Below, piece after piece: positions 9,143-17,359 of a stretch of DNA of 52,761 bases. The notes under the pieces were generated by a model. It was not told the origin of the DNA. It searched no databases and saw only the letters and a program-made list of their open reading frames with translations. The translations under genes and the position numbers were made by a program. The DNA comes from Clostridiales bacterium DTU069. GTDB taxonomy: Bacteria; Bacillota; Clostridia; DSM-8532. Every line of letters begins with the position of its first letter. The stretch's first letter is position 1. Location: positions 1 to 52,761 of the forward strand of contig LFRV01000038.1 of NCBI GenBank assembly GCA_001512485.1, given 5' to 3'.

Positions 9143-10552
9143 ATGGACAAACCTACAATAGAAAAAAAGCTTACGGAAGGGAACGTATTTAAGCAGTTGA
9201 TTTTTTTCTCGCTGCCCTTTATGCTTTCAAATTTTATTCAAACGCTTTATAATGTCGCCGATATGTTAATCGTCGGAAATTATATGGGCCCGGTCGGTAT
9301 ATCGGGTGTTAATATCGGCGGTCAGGTTACTTTTATAATGACAAATATAATAATCGGACTAACTGTCGGCGGTACTGTTGTTATCGCACAGTACCTCGGT
9401 TCGGGAGACAGAAAAAGCATGAATGAAACAATTGCGACGCTGCTCACCTTTTTGCTTGCGGCGGCTGTTTTCTTTACCGTGGTTATGATGCTTCTTTCCG
9501 ATGTCATTCTTCGCATTATCCAAACACCGGCCGAATCATATAAACAGGCAAGAGATTATCTGAATATCACTTTAACGGGAACAATCTTCATATTCGGGTA
9601 CAACGCTTTTGCCGCGATCCTGCGCGGCCTGGGCGACAGCAAGCGCCCGCTGATTTTCGTTTCGATAGCCTGTGTGATAAATGTTTTCCTCGACCTTTTG
9701 TTCGTAGGCGTATTCAACATAGAATCGGCCGGCGCCGCGCTCGCGACCGTTATCTCCCAGGCGATCAGCATGATATGCTGCATAGTCTATCTGAAAAGAA
9801 GCAACTTTAGTTTCGATTTTAAGTTCAGCTCTTTCCGGTTTTACAAGCAGCGCTTTTTTATGCTGATGCGGTTAGGCATTCCTATCTCTATCCAAAATGT
9901 TATCGTGAATTTTTCTTTTCTTGTTCTGACTGCAATTTCAAACAGTATGGGTGTGAGCGCGTCGGCAGCTTTGGGGGTAGTCGGAAAATACAACGGATTT
10001 GCAATACTTCCGGCTATTGCGGTCGGTTCCTCCGTTTCTGCGATGGTCGCCCAGAATATGGGCGCAGGAAAGATCGACCGGGTGAAAAAAACGCTCCGTG
10101 CCGGGATTCTGCTCGCTTTTTCGGTAACATTCGTCGTATACGTCATCACAAACTTATTCCCCGAGCAGATTCTCAGCCTATTCGGCAACGATCCTGAGAT
10201 GATTGCCAACGGTGTGGACTATATCAGAACCTTTTCATTGGATTACCTTATTGTTCCCGTCACATTCTGTCTGAACGGACTTATTACAGGTTCGGGACAT
10301 ACGATAGTTTCTTCAATCAGCGGCATAATGTCATCCATCGGGTTCAGGATACCGATAGCGGTTTTATTCGGAATAGTACTGGACAAGGGAATGCGCGGAT
10401 TGGGACTGGCAGCCCCGATCGCGAGCCTTGCCACTACGCTAATAATATTCATTTATTATATATCGGGAAAATGGAAAATGAACCCGGTCGTAAAAACAAA
10501 CATTTCCGGCGAACCGCAGTCCTCTACACAATCCGTTCAGAGTTCACCCTGA
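9143..10552 (+). CDS. MATE-family efflux transporter
   Basis: 469-residue, 12-helix multidrug/toxin exporter. The N-terminal half opens with the family-typical LIFFSLPFMLSNFIQTLYNVADMLIVG, and the second half repeats it from about residue 240 with LGIPISIQNVIVN. It should export organic cations in exchange for sodium or protons. The start has GTGAGG 8 nt upstream. Its last 16 nt overlap the convergent LysR gene tail to tail. The C-terminal tail is Ser/Gln-rich. Confidence 0.93.
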   Translation: MDKPTIEKKLTEGNVFKQLIFFSLPFMLSNFIQTLYNVADMLIVGNYMGPVGISGVNIGGQVTFIMTNIIIGLTVGGTVVIAQYLGSGDRKSMNETIATLLTFLLAAAVFFTVVMMLLSDVILRIIQTPAESYKQARDYLNITLTGTIFIFGYNAFAAILRGLGDSKRPLIFVSIACVINVFLDLLFVGVFNIESAGAALATVISQAISMICCIVYLKRSNFSFDFKFSSFRFYKQRFFMLMRLGIPISIQNVIVNFSFLVLTAISNSMGVSASAALGVVGKYNGFAILPAIAVGSSVSAMVAQNMGAGKIDRVKKTLRAGILLAFSVTFVVYVITNLFPEQILSLFGNDPEMIANGVDYIRTFSLDYLIVPVTFCLNGLITGSGHTIVSSISGIMSSIGFRIPIAVLFGIVLDKGMRGLGLAAPIASLATTLIIFIYYISGKWKMNPVVKTNISGEPQSSTQSVQSSP

Positions 10553-11424
10553 GTTATGCTGACAAATTTGCGGGCAGCGTTTGACAGCGGGACGCTTTTA
10601 AGATAGCAAAACCCTATGGCCCTTTTAGGGATCTCTTCGGTCAATTCTATTTTATAAAGCTGACCGCTGTTCAGGTATTCGGCGGAAAATTCCTCGATAA
10701 CACATGAAACGCCGAAGTTGTATTTTGCGAACTCCAAAAGCAGGTCGTGGGACCCTAATTCGATTTCGGGCTGTATTTTAATCCCTTTCGATGCGAGATA
10801 TTTTTCAACATACTGCCTGGAATTGGATTTGCGCTCCAAAAAAATCAGCGGCAGCTTCGCAAGTTCTTCAGGCTCAACAGGCGAAGAACAAAGATACCTG
10901 TATTTCTCGCCGCACACGAATATATCGTGTATGTCAATGCACTTTCTGACGCAAAGCGCCGAATCCTTTACCGGTAAATTGCACACCGCTATGTCAATTT
11001 CCCCGGATTTAAGCATCGCACACAGTTCCATTGTAGTGCGGTTAATTATCTTAAGATTGATATTTGGGGAGCTTTTGTGAAATATTTCCAGGTATGGCAG
11101 CAGGTAGTACCTTGATATTGTATCGCCAACCCCTATTTTCATCTCTCCCGTTAAAAGATCCCTTGATTCGGCAAGTTTCCTTTCACCCGCACTGATAAGG
11201 TTTATGGCAGAGCTTACATATTCATAAAGAAGCCGGCCGTCATTCGTCAGATTAACCCCTTTTGAAGTTCTTGTAAAAAGACGCGTATCAAGCTCTCTTT
11301 CGAGATTCATAATCGCCTGGCTTACCGCCGGCTGAGTCATATATAACGATTTTGCGGCCTCTGAAAAACTCCGGTTCTTTGCCACTTCGTAAAATATCCT
11401 GTAAGCATCCAGTCTGACAATCAT
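10537..11424 (-). CDS. LysR-type transcriptional regulator
   Basis: 295-residue LTTR. The winged helix-turn-helix lies at residues 3-62, with the signature FSEAAKSLYMTQPAVSQAIMNLERELDTRLFTR, followed by a periplasmic-binding-like effector domain (about 90-290). Best overall likeness is to the CysL/selenium-metabolism branch, but the effector cannot be predicted. The ATG has AAGGTGA upstream. It is divergent from the FAD-Rieske oxidoreductase, the usual arrangement of a LysR regulator and its target, so that gene is the likely target. Confidence 0.92.
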   Translation of the reverse strand: MIVRLDAYRIFYEVAKNRSFSEAAKSLYMTQPAVSQAIMNLERELDTRLFTRTSKGVNLTNDGRLLYEYVSSAINLISAGERKLAESRDLLTGEMKIGVGDTISRYYLLPYLEIFHKSSPNINLKIINRTTMELCAMLKSGEIDIAVCNLPVKDSALCVRKCIDIHDIFVCGEKYRYLCSSPVEPEELAKLPLIFLERKSNSRQYVEKYLASKGIKIQPEIELGSHDLLLEFAKYNFGVSCVIEEFSAEYLNSGQLYKIELTEEIPKRAIGFCYLKSVPLSNAARKFVSITQGEL

Positions 11425-11688
11425 ATAAAATCACCTTATACCTTATATATTTATTATACAATTAATTTATATCAAAATAAATCAGGAACAATATTTTTAT
11501 CCGACTATGGATATTTTTCTCGTCGCGATAAATACTATTATCCTGGAAAGCCGCTTTTTGCGGCACTCTCAATATTATATAAAAACGATTTCTCTATGCC
11601 GCGGTTTTGATATACCTGATAATAAATTGTACTGTCCGGGGTTTTAAGCCGCACATATGGAAATAAGTCAAATAGCGGAGGAACCGAT
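11425..11688. other. Divergent LysR / oxidoreductase control region
   Basis: A/T-rich region containing a small hairpin (GCCGC and GCGGC around five T, 11550-11564). It should hold a LysR site, but no convincing T-N11-A palindrome stands out. Confidence 0.35.
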
Positions 11689-13257
11689 ATGGATAACGAT
11701 AAAATTGTAAATCCCACCGAGCAGCCTTGTTCATACTGGCTTTCGACAACCACGCAGACGAACTGGCCGCAGTTAAACGAAGATATTACCGTCGATTGCG
11801 CAGTAGTCGGCGGGGGTATGGCCGGTTTATTATGCGCCTATTATATCAGCAGCAAAGGCATCGACACGGTGGTTATCGATGCGGGCAGGATCGCCGAACG
11901 GACATCGGGGCATACCACGGCAAAAATCACGTCACAGCACGGCTTAATTTACGACAAAATAAAAAACCAAATGGGACAGGAACTTGCAAAACAATACGCC
12001 GAAGCCAATGAAACCGCGATACATGAAATTTTAAAAATCGCGGAAGAAAACAATATCAAATGCGATTATACTGCAGAAGCCGCGTATGTTTACACGCAAA
12101 AGGATAAAAACATAAACGCTGTCGAGAATGAGGCAAAAACAGCGTCCGATCTTGGTATTAAAGCGTCGTTCGTAGATGAAATTCCGCTTCCGATTCCCGT
12201 AAAAGCCGCAGTTATGTTTGACGGCCAGGCCCGGTTCCATCCGAGAAAATTCCTTGTCCCGCTTGCGGAAAAGATGGACAAAAAGGGCGTCAGGATATTT
12301 GAAGAGAGCAGAATAATAGATATTGAAGAAAATAACGGCCGTTATATCCTTACAACAGAACAGGAAAAAAAGATTACCGCGAAAAAAGTGGTAATAGCGT
12401 CCCATTATCCCTTTTATCAAAAGAAAGGTATGTACTTTTCGAGACTTTACTGTGAGCGCGCGTATATTATCGCCGTAAAAGCACAGGAAAAGTACCCCGG
12501 GGGAATGTACATCAACGCCGAAGACCCTTCCCGCTCTTTAAGAGGCTTAAACAGTGATTTGGACGAGTTCGTACTTATTGCGGGCGAAAGCCATAAAACA
12601 GGGCAAGGCAAAGATTTACACAACCATTACCGGGCTCTCGCGGAGTTTGCGCAAGGTATTTTTACAATCGACGATATTCCTTACAGATGGTCGGCCCAGG
12701 ATTGCATGACCCTTGACGGTATCCCGTATATAGGCAGATATGCTTCGGACACGCCCAGCCTTTATATAGCGACAGGTTTTCAGAAATGGGGAATGACAGG
12801 TAGCATCGTCAGCGCAATGATAATAAAAGACCTTATATCAAAAGGTGAAAGCCCATGGCAGGATGTGTACGATCCGTCAAGAAAGAACATTGCCGGATCG
12901 GTTAAAAATTTTATTGTTGAAAACCTCGATGTCGCAAAACACTTTATAAGCGGGAAAATTAAACCGATATCCGAAAATTACGATATTAAGCCCGGAGAAG
13001 CCGATATTGTCGAATTAAATGGCAACAGGGCCGGCATATACCGCGACGAGAACGGAGAGCTTCATATCGTTAATACGACATGCACGCATATGGGCTGCGA
13101 ACTCAACTGGAATTCCGCGGAAAAGTCCTGGGACTGCCCGTGTCATGGCTCCAGGTTTGCTGTTTCAGGCGATATTGTAGAAGGACCGGCAGTTAGACCG
13201 TTAACGAAAGAATCCGACACAAGCCTCGTTGAAAAATTAATAAAGGATCAATTCTAG
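11689..13257 (+). CDS. FAD-dependent oxidoreductase with C-terminal Rieske [2Fe-2S] domain
   Basis: 522 residues. The N-terminal part is a DadA/glycine-oxidase-type flavoprotein with a dinucleotide fold (VVGGGMAGLLCAYY, then VVIDAGRIAERTSG). Residues about 425-515 are a Rieske domain with ligands Cys and His in CTHMGC and in CPCH, about 17 residues apart. The fusion is a known family in Bacillus and Clostridia; electrons presumably pass between flavin and the iron-sulfur centre, but the substrate is unknown. The start has GGAGG 7-8 nt upstream. A strong hairpin terminator follows. Confidence 0.9.
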   Translation: MDNDKIVNPTEQPCSYWLSTTTQTNWPQLNEDITVDCAVVGGGMAGLLCAYYISSKGIDTVVIDAGRIAERTSGHTTAKITSQHGLIYDKIKNQMGQELAKQYAEANETAIHEILKIAEENNIKCDYTAEAAYVYTQKDKNINAVENEAKTASDLGIKASFVDEIPLPIPVKAAVMFDGQARFHPRKFLVPLAEKMDKKGVRIFEESRIIDIEENNGRYILTTEQEKKITAKKVVIASHYPFYQKKGMYFSRLYCERAYIIAVKAQEKYPGGMYINAEDPSRSLRGLNSDLDEFVLIAGESHKTGQGKDLHNHYRALAEFAQGIFTIDDIPYRWSAQDCMTLDGIPYIGRYASDTPSLYIATGFQKWGMTGSIVSAMIIKDLISKGESPWQDVYDPSRKNIAGSVKNFIVENLDVAKHFISGKIKPISENYDIKPGEADIVELNGNRAGIYRDENGELHIVNTTCTHMGCELNWNSAEKSWDCPCHGSRFAVSGDIVEGPAVRPLTKESDTSLVEKLIKDQF

Positions 13258-13276
13258 CCGTAAGTTTTTAGTAAAG

Positions 13277-13318
13277 AAAAAGGCATTTATTCGTGTTTTT
13301 GCGAATATGCCTTTTTTC
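13277..13318. terminator. Bidirectional terminator
   Basis: A-rich arm, GGCAT..ATTCG, a short loop, CGAAT..GCC and a T-run give a rho-independent hairpin that works on both strands. It serves the FAD-Rieske gene and the convergent AIM24-like gene. Confidence 0.85.
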
Positions 13319-13371
13319 ATATTTAATATAACAGGGCCCCTTTACAATGATTCATATAAACGTTAATGGGT

Positions 13372-14196
13372 TCAGCGGGATCCGGTCGGCAAAAATGGAA
13401 TTATTCCTTTTGCAAACTCGGACATGCTCATCGTCTGCAACCAAACTTTCCCCGGCCCGGTCAGAGTTGTAAGGAACAAACCTTCACCGCCGAACAGTAT
13501 ATTTTTAAAGCCTTTAACCATTTCAGCCGAATACTGTACCGTTTCTTCAAACGCCGCAACATTTCCGGTATCCACCTTTACTGTTTCACCCGGAGCCAAT
13601 GTTCTCTCTACAAGGCTTCCGTCCACTTCAAAAAACACTATGCCCGTGCCGGATAAACGCTGCATGATAAAGCCCTCTCCTCCGAAAAACCCGGCTTTAA
13701 GGCCTCTTGTTACATATGCGCTTAAGGTTACGCTCGGCTGGGCGCAAAGAAAAGCGCTTTTTTGAGCAATTATCGGACATTTCGAGACATCAACGGCGAC
13801 AATGTGTCCCGGAAATGCGCTGGCGATTACAATCTCCTGATCAGGTGCGGTAGCTGTATATGTAGCCATGAACAACGATTCTCCGGAAATCATTCTGCCA
13901 AGCCCTTTCATAAAGCTTCCCTGCATATTCGTCTGCATGGTTATGCCACTGTCCATCCATGTCATGCCTCCGGCCTGCGTGTAAATACTCTGGCCTGCTT
14001 TAAGGCGAATTGAAACCGCCGGCAGGTTTTCGCCGAATATTTTATAATCCAGCGGTTCAGCAGCCGCATACTGTGCGGCGGGACGCTCCGGACCTGCACT
14101 GCCGGAACTGCTGCCGACATTGTTTACCGGCTTTCCGCAAGAAGTACAGAATTTTGTACCGGCATCAAGCTGTTTTCCACAATTTTGACAAAACAT
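13372..14196 (-). CDS. AIM24/TIGR00266-family protein with N-terminal zinc ribbon
   Basis: 274 residues. Residues 1-25 are a zinc ribbon with two CxxC pairs (CQNCG and CTSCG), followed by a Ser/Gly/Ala-rich linker and an all-beta AIM24-like domain from about residue 50 with the repeated FFGGEGFIMQRLSG and LFGGEGLFLTTLTG segments. The family forms trimeric beta-prism assemblies; its job in bacteria is not known. The ATG has AAAGG upstream. It is a single gene facing the hppA promoter region. Confidence 0.85.
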   Translation of the reverse strand: MFCQNCGKQLDAGTKFCTSCGKPVNNVGSSSGSAGPERPAAQYAAAEPLDYKIFGENLPAVSIRLKAGQSIYTQAGGMTWMDSGITMQTNMQGSFMKGLGRMISGESLFMATYTATAPDQEIVIASAFPGHIVAVDVSKCPIIAQKSAFLCAQPSVTLSAYVTRGLKAGFFGGEGFIMQRLSGTGIVFFEVDGSLVERTLAPGETVKVDTGNVAAFEETVQYSAEMVKGFKNILFGGEGLFLTTLTGPGKVWLQTMSMSEFAKGIIPFLPTGSR

Positions 14197-14400
14197 TACC
14201 TTTCAACCCCTTTCTATAAAATAAAATAACAACACACAGAGAACCGAACCAAAACGCATTATTTATGATATGCTATCATTAATGAAGAACTTTAAAAGCC
14301 TGCGGCAAATCCTGAACAACAAATATCATATCATAACATTCCAGAAAAAGTATATCATTTCCATATTCCACATTCAACTTAATTTTTTACATGTCCGGTG

Positions 14401-14429
14401 TTGAAATCTATTTCGTATAATGCTATGAT
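14401..14429 (+). promoter_or_regulatory. Promoter of the pyrophosphatase gene
   Basis: TTGAAA, a 17-nt spacer and TATGAT form a good sigma-A-type promoter about 60 nt before the hppA start. The rest of the 290-nt gap shows nothing else clear. Confidence 0.65.
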
Positions 14430-14488
14430 AGATTCTGTTCGGCCTTCGTTGTGCCTGAATAATTAATCACTAAGAGGTGTATGTTTAC

Positions 14489-16570
14489 ATGAGCGTAACT
14501 ATTTTCTACATTATGTCCATTATTGTGTCAATTCTTGCTTTTCTTTTCGCGGCATGGCTGTATGGATGGGTTCGGAAACAGCCGTCAACGAACAAAAGAA
14601 TAATTGAAGTGGGTGAACTGATTCGAAATGGCGCCGCTACATTTTTGAACAAGGAATACCGTGTTCTTGCCAGGTTTGCAGGTGCGGCGGCAATTCTTAT
14701 TTTCATTTTCCTGCCAAGTCCTGTATGGACGGGTAATATTTCAAAAAACATCACTATGGCGATAGCCTACATAGCCGGAACCGTTTTTTCGGCTGTTGCG
14801 GGAAAAATAGGCATGAGTATTGCAACTATCGCAAATACAAAAGCCGCGGAAGCTGCCATGAAAGGCATTAAACCGTCATTTATGACCGGATTCCGCGGAG
14901 GAGCCGTTATGGGTATGGCTGTTGTAGGCTCAAGCCTGTTAGGGGTTACGGCGATATTGTTGGCAACAAACAATACGACAGCTCTTTTGGGTTTCAGTTT
15001 TGGAGCTAGTTCTCTTGCGCTGTTTGCAAAGGCAGGCGGAGGGATTTTTACGAAAACGGCCGATATCAGCGCCGACCTCGTCGGCAAGGTAGAACTTGGC
15101 ATTCCGGAAGATGACCCGAGAAACCCTGCGGTTATAGCCGATAACGTTGGAGACAATGTCGGTGATGTCGCCGGTATGGGAGCCGATCTGTTTGACTCTC
15201 ATGTGGCTTCAATGTCCGCGGCTCTTGTCATAGCGGTTGCCCTTGACAGGGTAAGCAGAGGAACTGTCAACGCAAGCATGGTGCTATGCTATGCGGCCCT
15301 TGGGCTTTTATCTTCGATTATCGGCGTATCTATGGCCCGTATAGGGAAAAACGGGGATCCGACAAAAGCGCTTAACAACAGCACATATGTAACTACCGGC
15401 ATATATGCCGTTTTAACGCTGTTGGCCACAATAGCTTTTAAATTTGAATGGCGTATCTGGGGCGCTTGCATTGCGGGACTTCTCACAGGCGTTATCATCG
15501 GCATAGCCAGCGATTATTTCACGAACGACTTGAGAAAACCTGTACAATACGTGGCGAGGGCTTCAAAATCCGGACCGGCCTTTACAATACTGTCCGGTAT
15601 ATCATATGCCCTCTTAAGTGTGCTGCCTTCGATGATAGGCATCGCTTTCGCGTCATTGATCGCTTATAAACTTTGCGATCCCATCGGTGACGGTTATGCG
15701 ATGTTCGGAATATCAATGTCGGCGGTTGGTATGCTATCAATAGTCGGAATGGTAATCTCGAATGACGCTTACGGACCGATAGTCGATAACGCGAGAGGCC
15801 TTGCCGAAATGGGCAATCTCGGGGAAGATGTGCTTAAAGTGACCGACGAGCTAGATAGTGCGGGAAATACCGTAAAAGCAATTACAAAAGGGTTCGCGAT
15901 TGCGGCGGCCGGCTTGACGGTTATCGCACTTTTGGGCGCTTTTATCAGCGAAGTGAATACTGCAGCGTTAGAACTCGGTGTTGAAGGCCTTAAAGGCTTT
16001 GATATAATGAATCCGCTTGTATTTTTCGGCATGCTTGTCGGCGCCGCAATACCTTTGGTGTTCTCTTCAATGCTTATGCTTGGTGTAGACAGGAACGCTC
16101 AAAGGATGGTTCAGGAAATCCACAGACAATTTGATGAAATTACAGGCCTTAAAGAAGGCAAGGAAGGCGTTAAGCCCGAATACGACAAATGTATTGAAAT
16201 TGCTACTTCCGGCGCAATTAAAGAACTGATTCCCGCCGGCCTTATGGCGATCGGCTTCACCCTTATCGTTGGTTTCGTCGGAGGAGTCCAGGCAATAGGC
16301 GGCTTTTTGGCAGGGAACATTGTCAGCGGGCTTTTGTTTGCATTGTTTATGTCTAATGCAGGAGGTCTGTGGGATAATTCGAAAAAATATGTTGAAGCCG
16401 GAAACGAAGGCGGCAAGGGTTCCGATGCTCATAAGGCCGCGGTTGTCGGGGATACTGTAGGCGATCCTTTCAAGGATACCGCAGGTCCGTCAATCAATAC
16501 GCAGATTACGGTTGTCTCCCTTATATCGTCTCTGTTTTCAGTGCTGTTTCTAACCTTTTCGATATTCTAG
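14489..16570 (+). CDS. hppA: Membrane ion-pumping pyrophosphatase
   Basis: 693-residue, about 16-helix pump that couples hydrolysis of pyrophosphate to outward ion transport. Substrate-site motifs are intact: GGGIFTKTADISADLVGKVE, the DNVGDNVGD acidic motif and the C-terminal GDTVGDPFKDTAGPS. The segment GNTVKAITKGFAI has Lys where potassium-dependent pumps have Ala, so I class it as potassium-independent, which points to a proton rather than a sodium pump. The ATG has AAGAGGTG 9 nt upstream; a GTG in the same frame inside that site is rejected. It lies just before the hydrogenase operon but has its own terminator. Confidence 0.96.
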   Translation: MSVTIFYIMSIIVSILAFLFAAWLYGWVRKQPSTNKRIIEVGELIRNGAATFLNKEYRVLARFAGAAAILIFIFLPSPVWTGNISKNITMAIAYIAGTVFSAVAGKIGMSIATIANTKAAEAAMKGIKPSFMTGFRGGAVMGMAVVGSSLLGVTAILLATNNTTALLGFSFGASSLALFAKAGGGIFTKTADISADLVGKVELGIPEDDPRNPAVIADNVGDNVGDVAGMGADLFDSHVASMSAALVIAVALDRVSRGTVNASMVLCYAALGLLSSIIGVSMARIGKNGDPTKALNNSTYVTTGIYAVLTLLATIAFKFEWRIWGACIAGLLTGVIIGIASDYFTNDLRKPVQYVARASKSGPAFTILSGISYALLSVLPSMIGIAFASLIAYKLCDPIGDGYAMFGISMSAVGMLSIVGMVISNDAYGPIVDNARGLAEMGNLGEDVLKVTDELDSAGNTVKAITKGFAIAAAGLTVIALLGAFISEVNTAALELGVEGLKGFDIMNPLVFFGMLVGAAIPLVFSSMLMLGVDRNAQRMVQEIHRQFDEITGLKEGKEGVKPEYDKCIEIATSGAIKELIPAGLMAIGFTLIVGFVGGVQAIGGFLAGNIVSGLLFALFMSNAGGLWDNSKKYVEAGNEGGKGSDAHKAAVVGDTVGDPFKDTAGPSINTQITVVSLISSLFSVLFLTFSIF

Positions 16571-16619
16571 CGAGTAGTATTTTCTCTTAAATTAAAAGCT
16601 TTAATTAGGAAAATCGTTT

Positions 16620-16659
16620 AAAACCCTTCGCTTCGGTATGAGGCGGGGGTTTTCTTTTA
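16620..16659 (+). terminator. Terminator after hppA
   Basis: AAAACCC pairs with GGGTTTT across a short G/C-rich inner stem, followed by CTTTTAT. Confidence 0.7.
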
Positions 16660-16679
16660 TTGTTAAGTTTTTGTTAAGT
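16660..16679 (-). promoter_or_regulatory. Pho-box-like direct repeat upstream of the hydrogenase operon
   Basis: Read on the minus strand, CTTAACA AAAA CTTAACA gives two exact TTAACA half-sites 11 nt apart. That is the spacing used by OmpR-family regulators such as PhoP. The sites lie about 160 nt before the first hydrogenase gene. A further TTAACA occurs on the plus strand near 16756. Confidence 0.4.
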
Positions 16680-16840
16680 AAATATCCCAAATTTTCGGTT
16701 TTTTCTTAAAATAAACTTAATATTGAGCCTGTTAGCAGCTGTGATTTCATCAATTCTTAACATTTCCGCTGTAATATAAAAAGTGTAATTTGCCGCAATT
16801 TACAAAATTTTATATCAGTGTCGGACAAAGGAGGGCGAGT

Positions 16841-17359
16841 ATGGACAGTAACGTTTTATGCAAATGTACCGAAGACAGTGAAGAACAAAAGAAGTATGAC
16901 GAAATCCGGAATGTAATTGACCTGTACAAGGGAAAGGAAGGCTGTTTGATACAGGTTCTGCATGCGGCACAGAAAATCTACGGCTACCTTCCCCTGGAAT
17001 TGCAGCGGTTTATAGCCGATGCTCTAAACATACCTTTCTCGGAGGTTTCAGGAGTAGTATCATTCTATTCGTTTTTCTCCGTCAAACCGAGAGGAGAACA
17101 CACAATTCGCGTTTGCCTCGGTACGGCATGCTACGTACGCGGCGGCAAGAAACTCGTAGAACATATTCAAAAAACACTGGACGTGGAGCTTGGCGGAACT
17201 ACAACCGATGGCAAGTTCACTTTTGAGGTTGCCCGTTGTATCGGAGCCTGCGGACTCGCTCCCGCAATCATGATCGATGATGTTGTCTACAAGCAGATGA
17301 CACCGACAAAACTTGACTCATTGCTGGCCAAATTTTACGAAAGGGGTGGTGACAAGTGA
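16841..17359 (+). CDS. hydC: NuoE-like subunit of a bifurcating-type [FeFe] hydrogenase (HydC)
   Basis: 172-residue thioredoxin-fold iron-sulfur subunit. The [2Fe-2S] ligands are Cys92, Cys97, Cys133 and Cys137 (CLGTAC and CIGAC), exactly as in NuoE/HydC. It should pass electrons between the flavin of the next subunit and the hydrogenase. The start is an ATG with AAAGGAGG 6 nt upstream; a TTG 51 nt further upstream is rejected. Its stop overlaps the start of the next gene by 4 nt, showing translational coupling in a C-B-A operon. Confidence 0.95.
   Translation: MDSNVLCKCTEDSEEQKKYDEIRNVIDLYKGKEGCLIQVLHAAQKIYGYLPLELQRFIADALNIPFSEVSGVVSFYSFFSVKPRGEHTIRVCLGTACYVRGGKKLVEHIQKTLDVELGGTTTDGKFTFEVARCIGACGLAPAIMIDDVVYKQMTPTKLDSLLAKFYERGGDK

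Noticed and set aside
16660-16840. Rex (NADH-sensing) operator before the hydrogenase genes
   Set aside because: Rex sites are inverted (TTGTTAA-N4-TTAACAA); here the half-sites are direct repeats.
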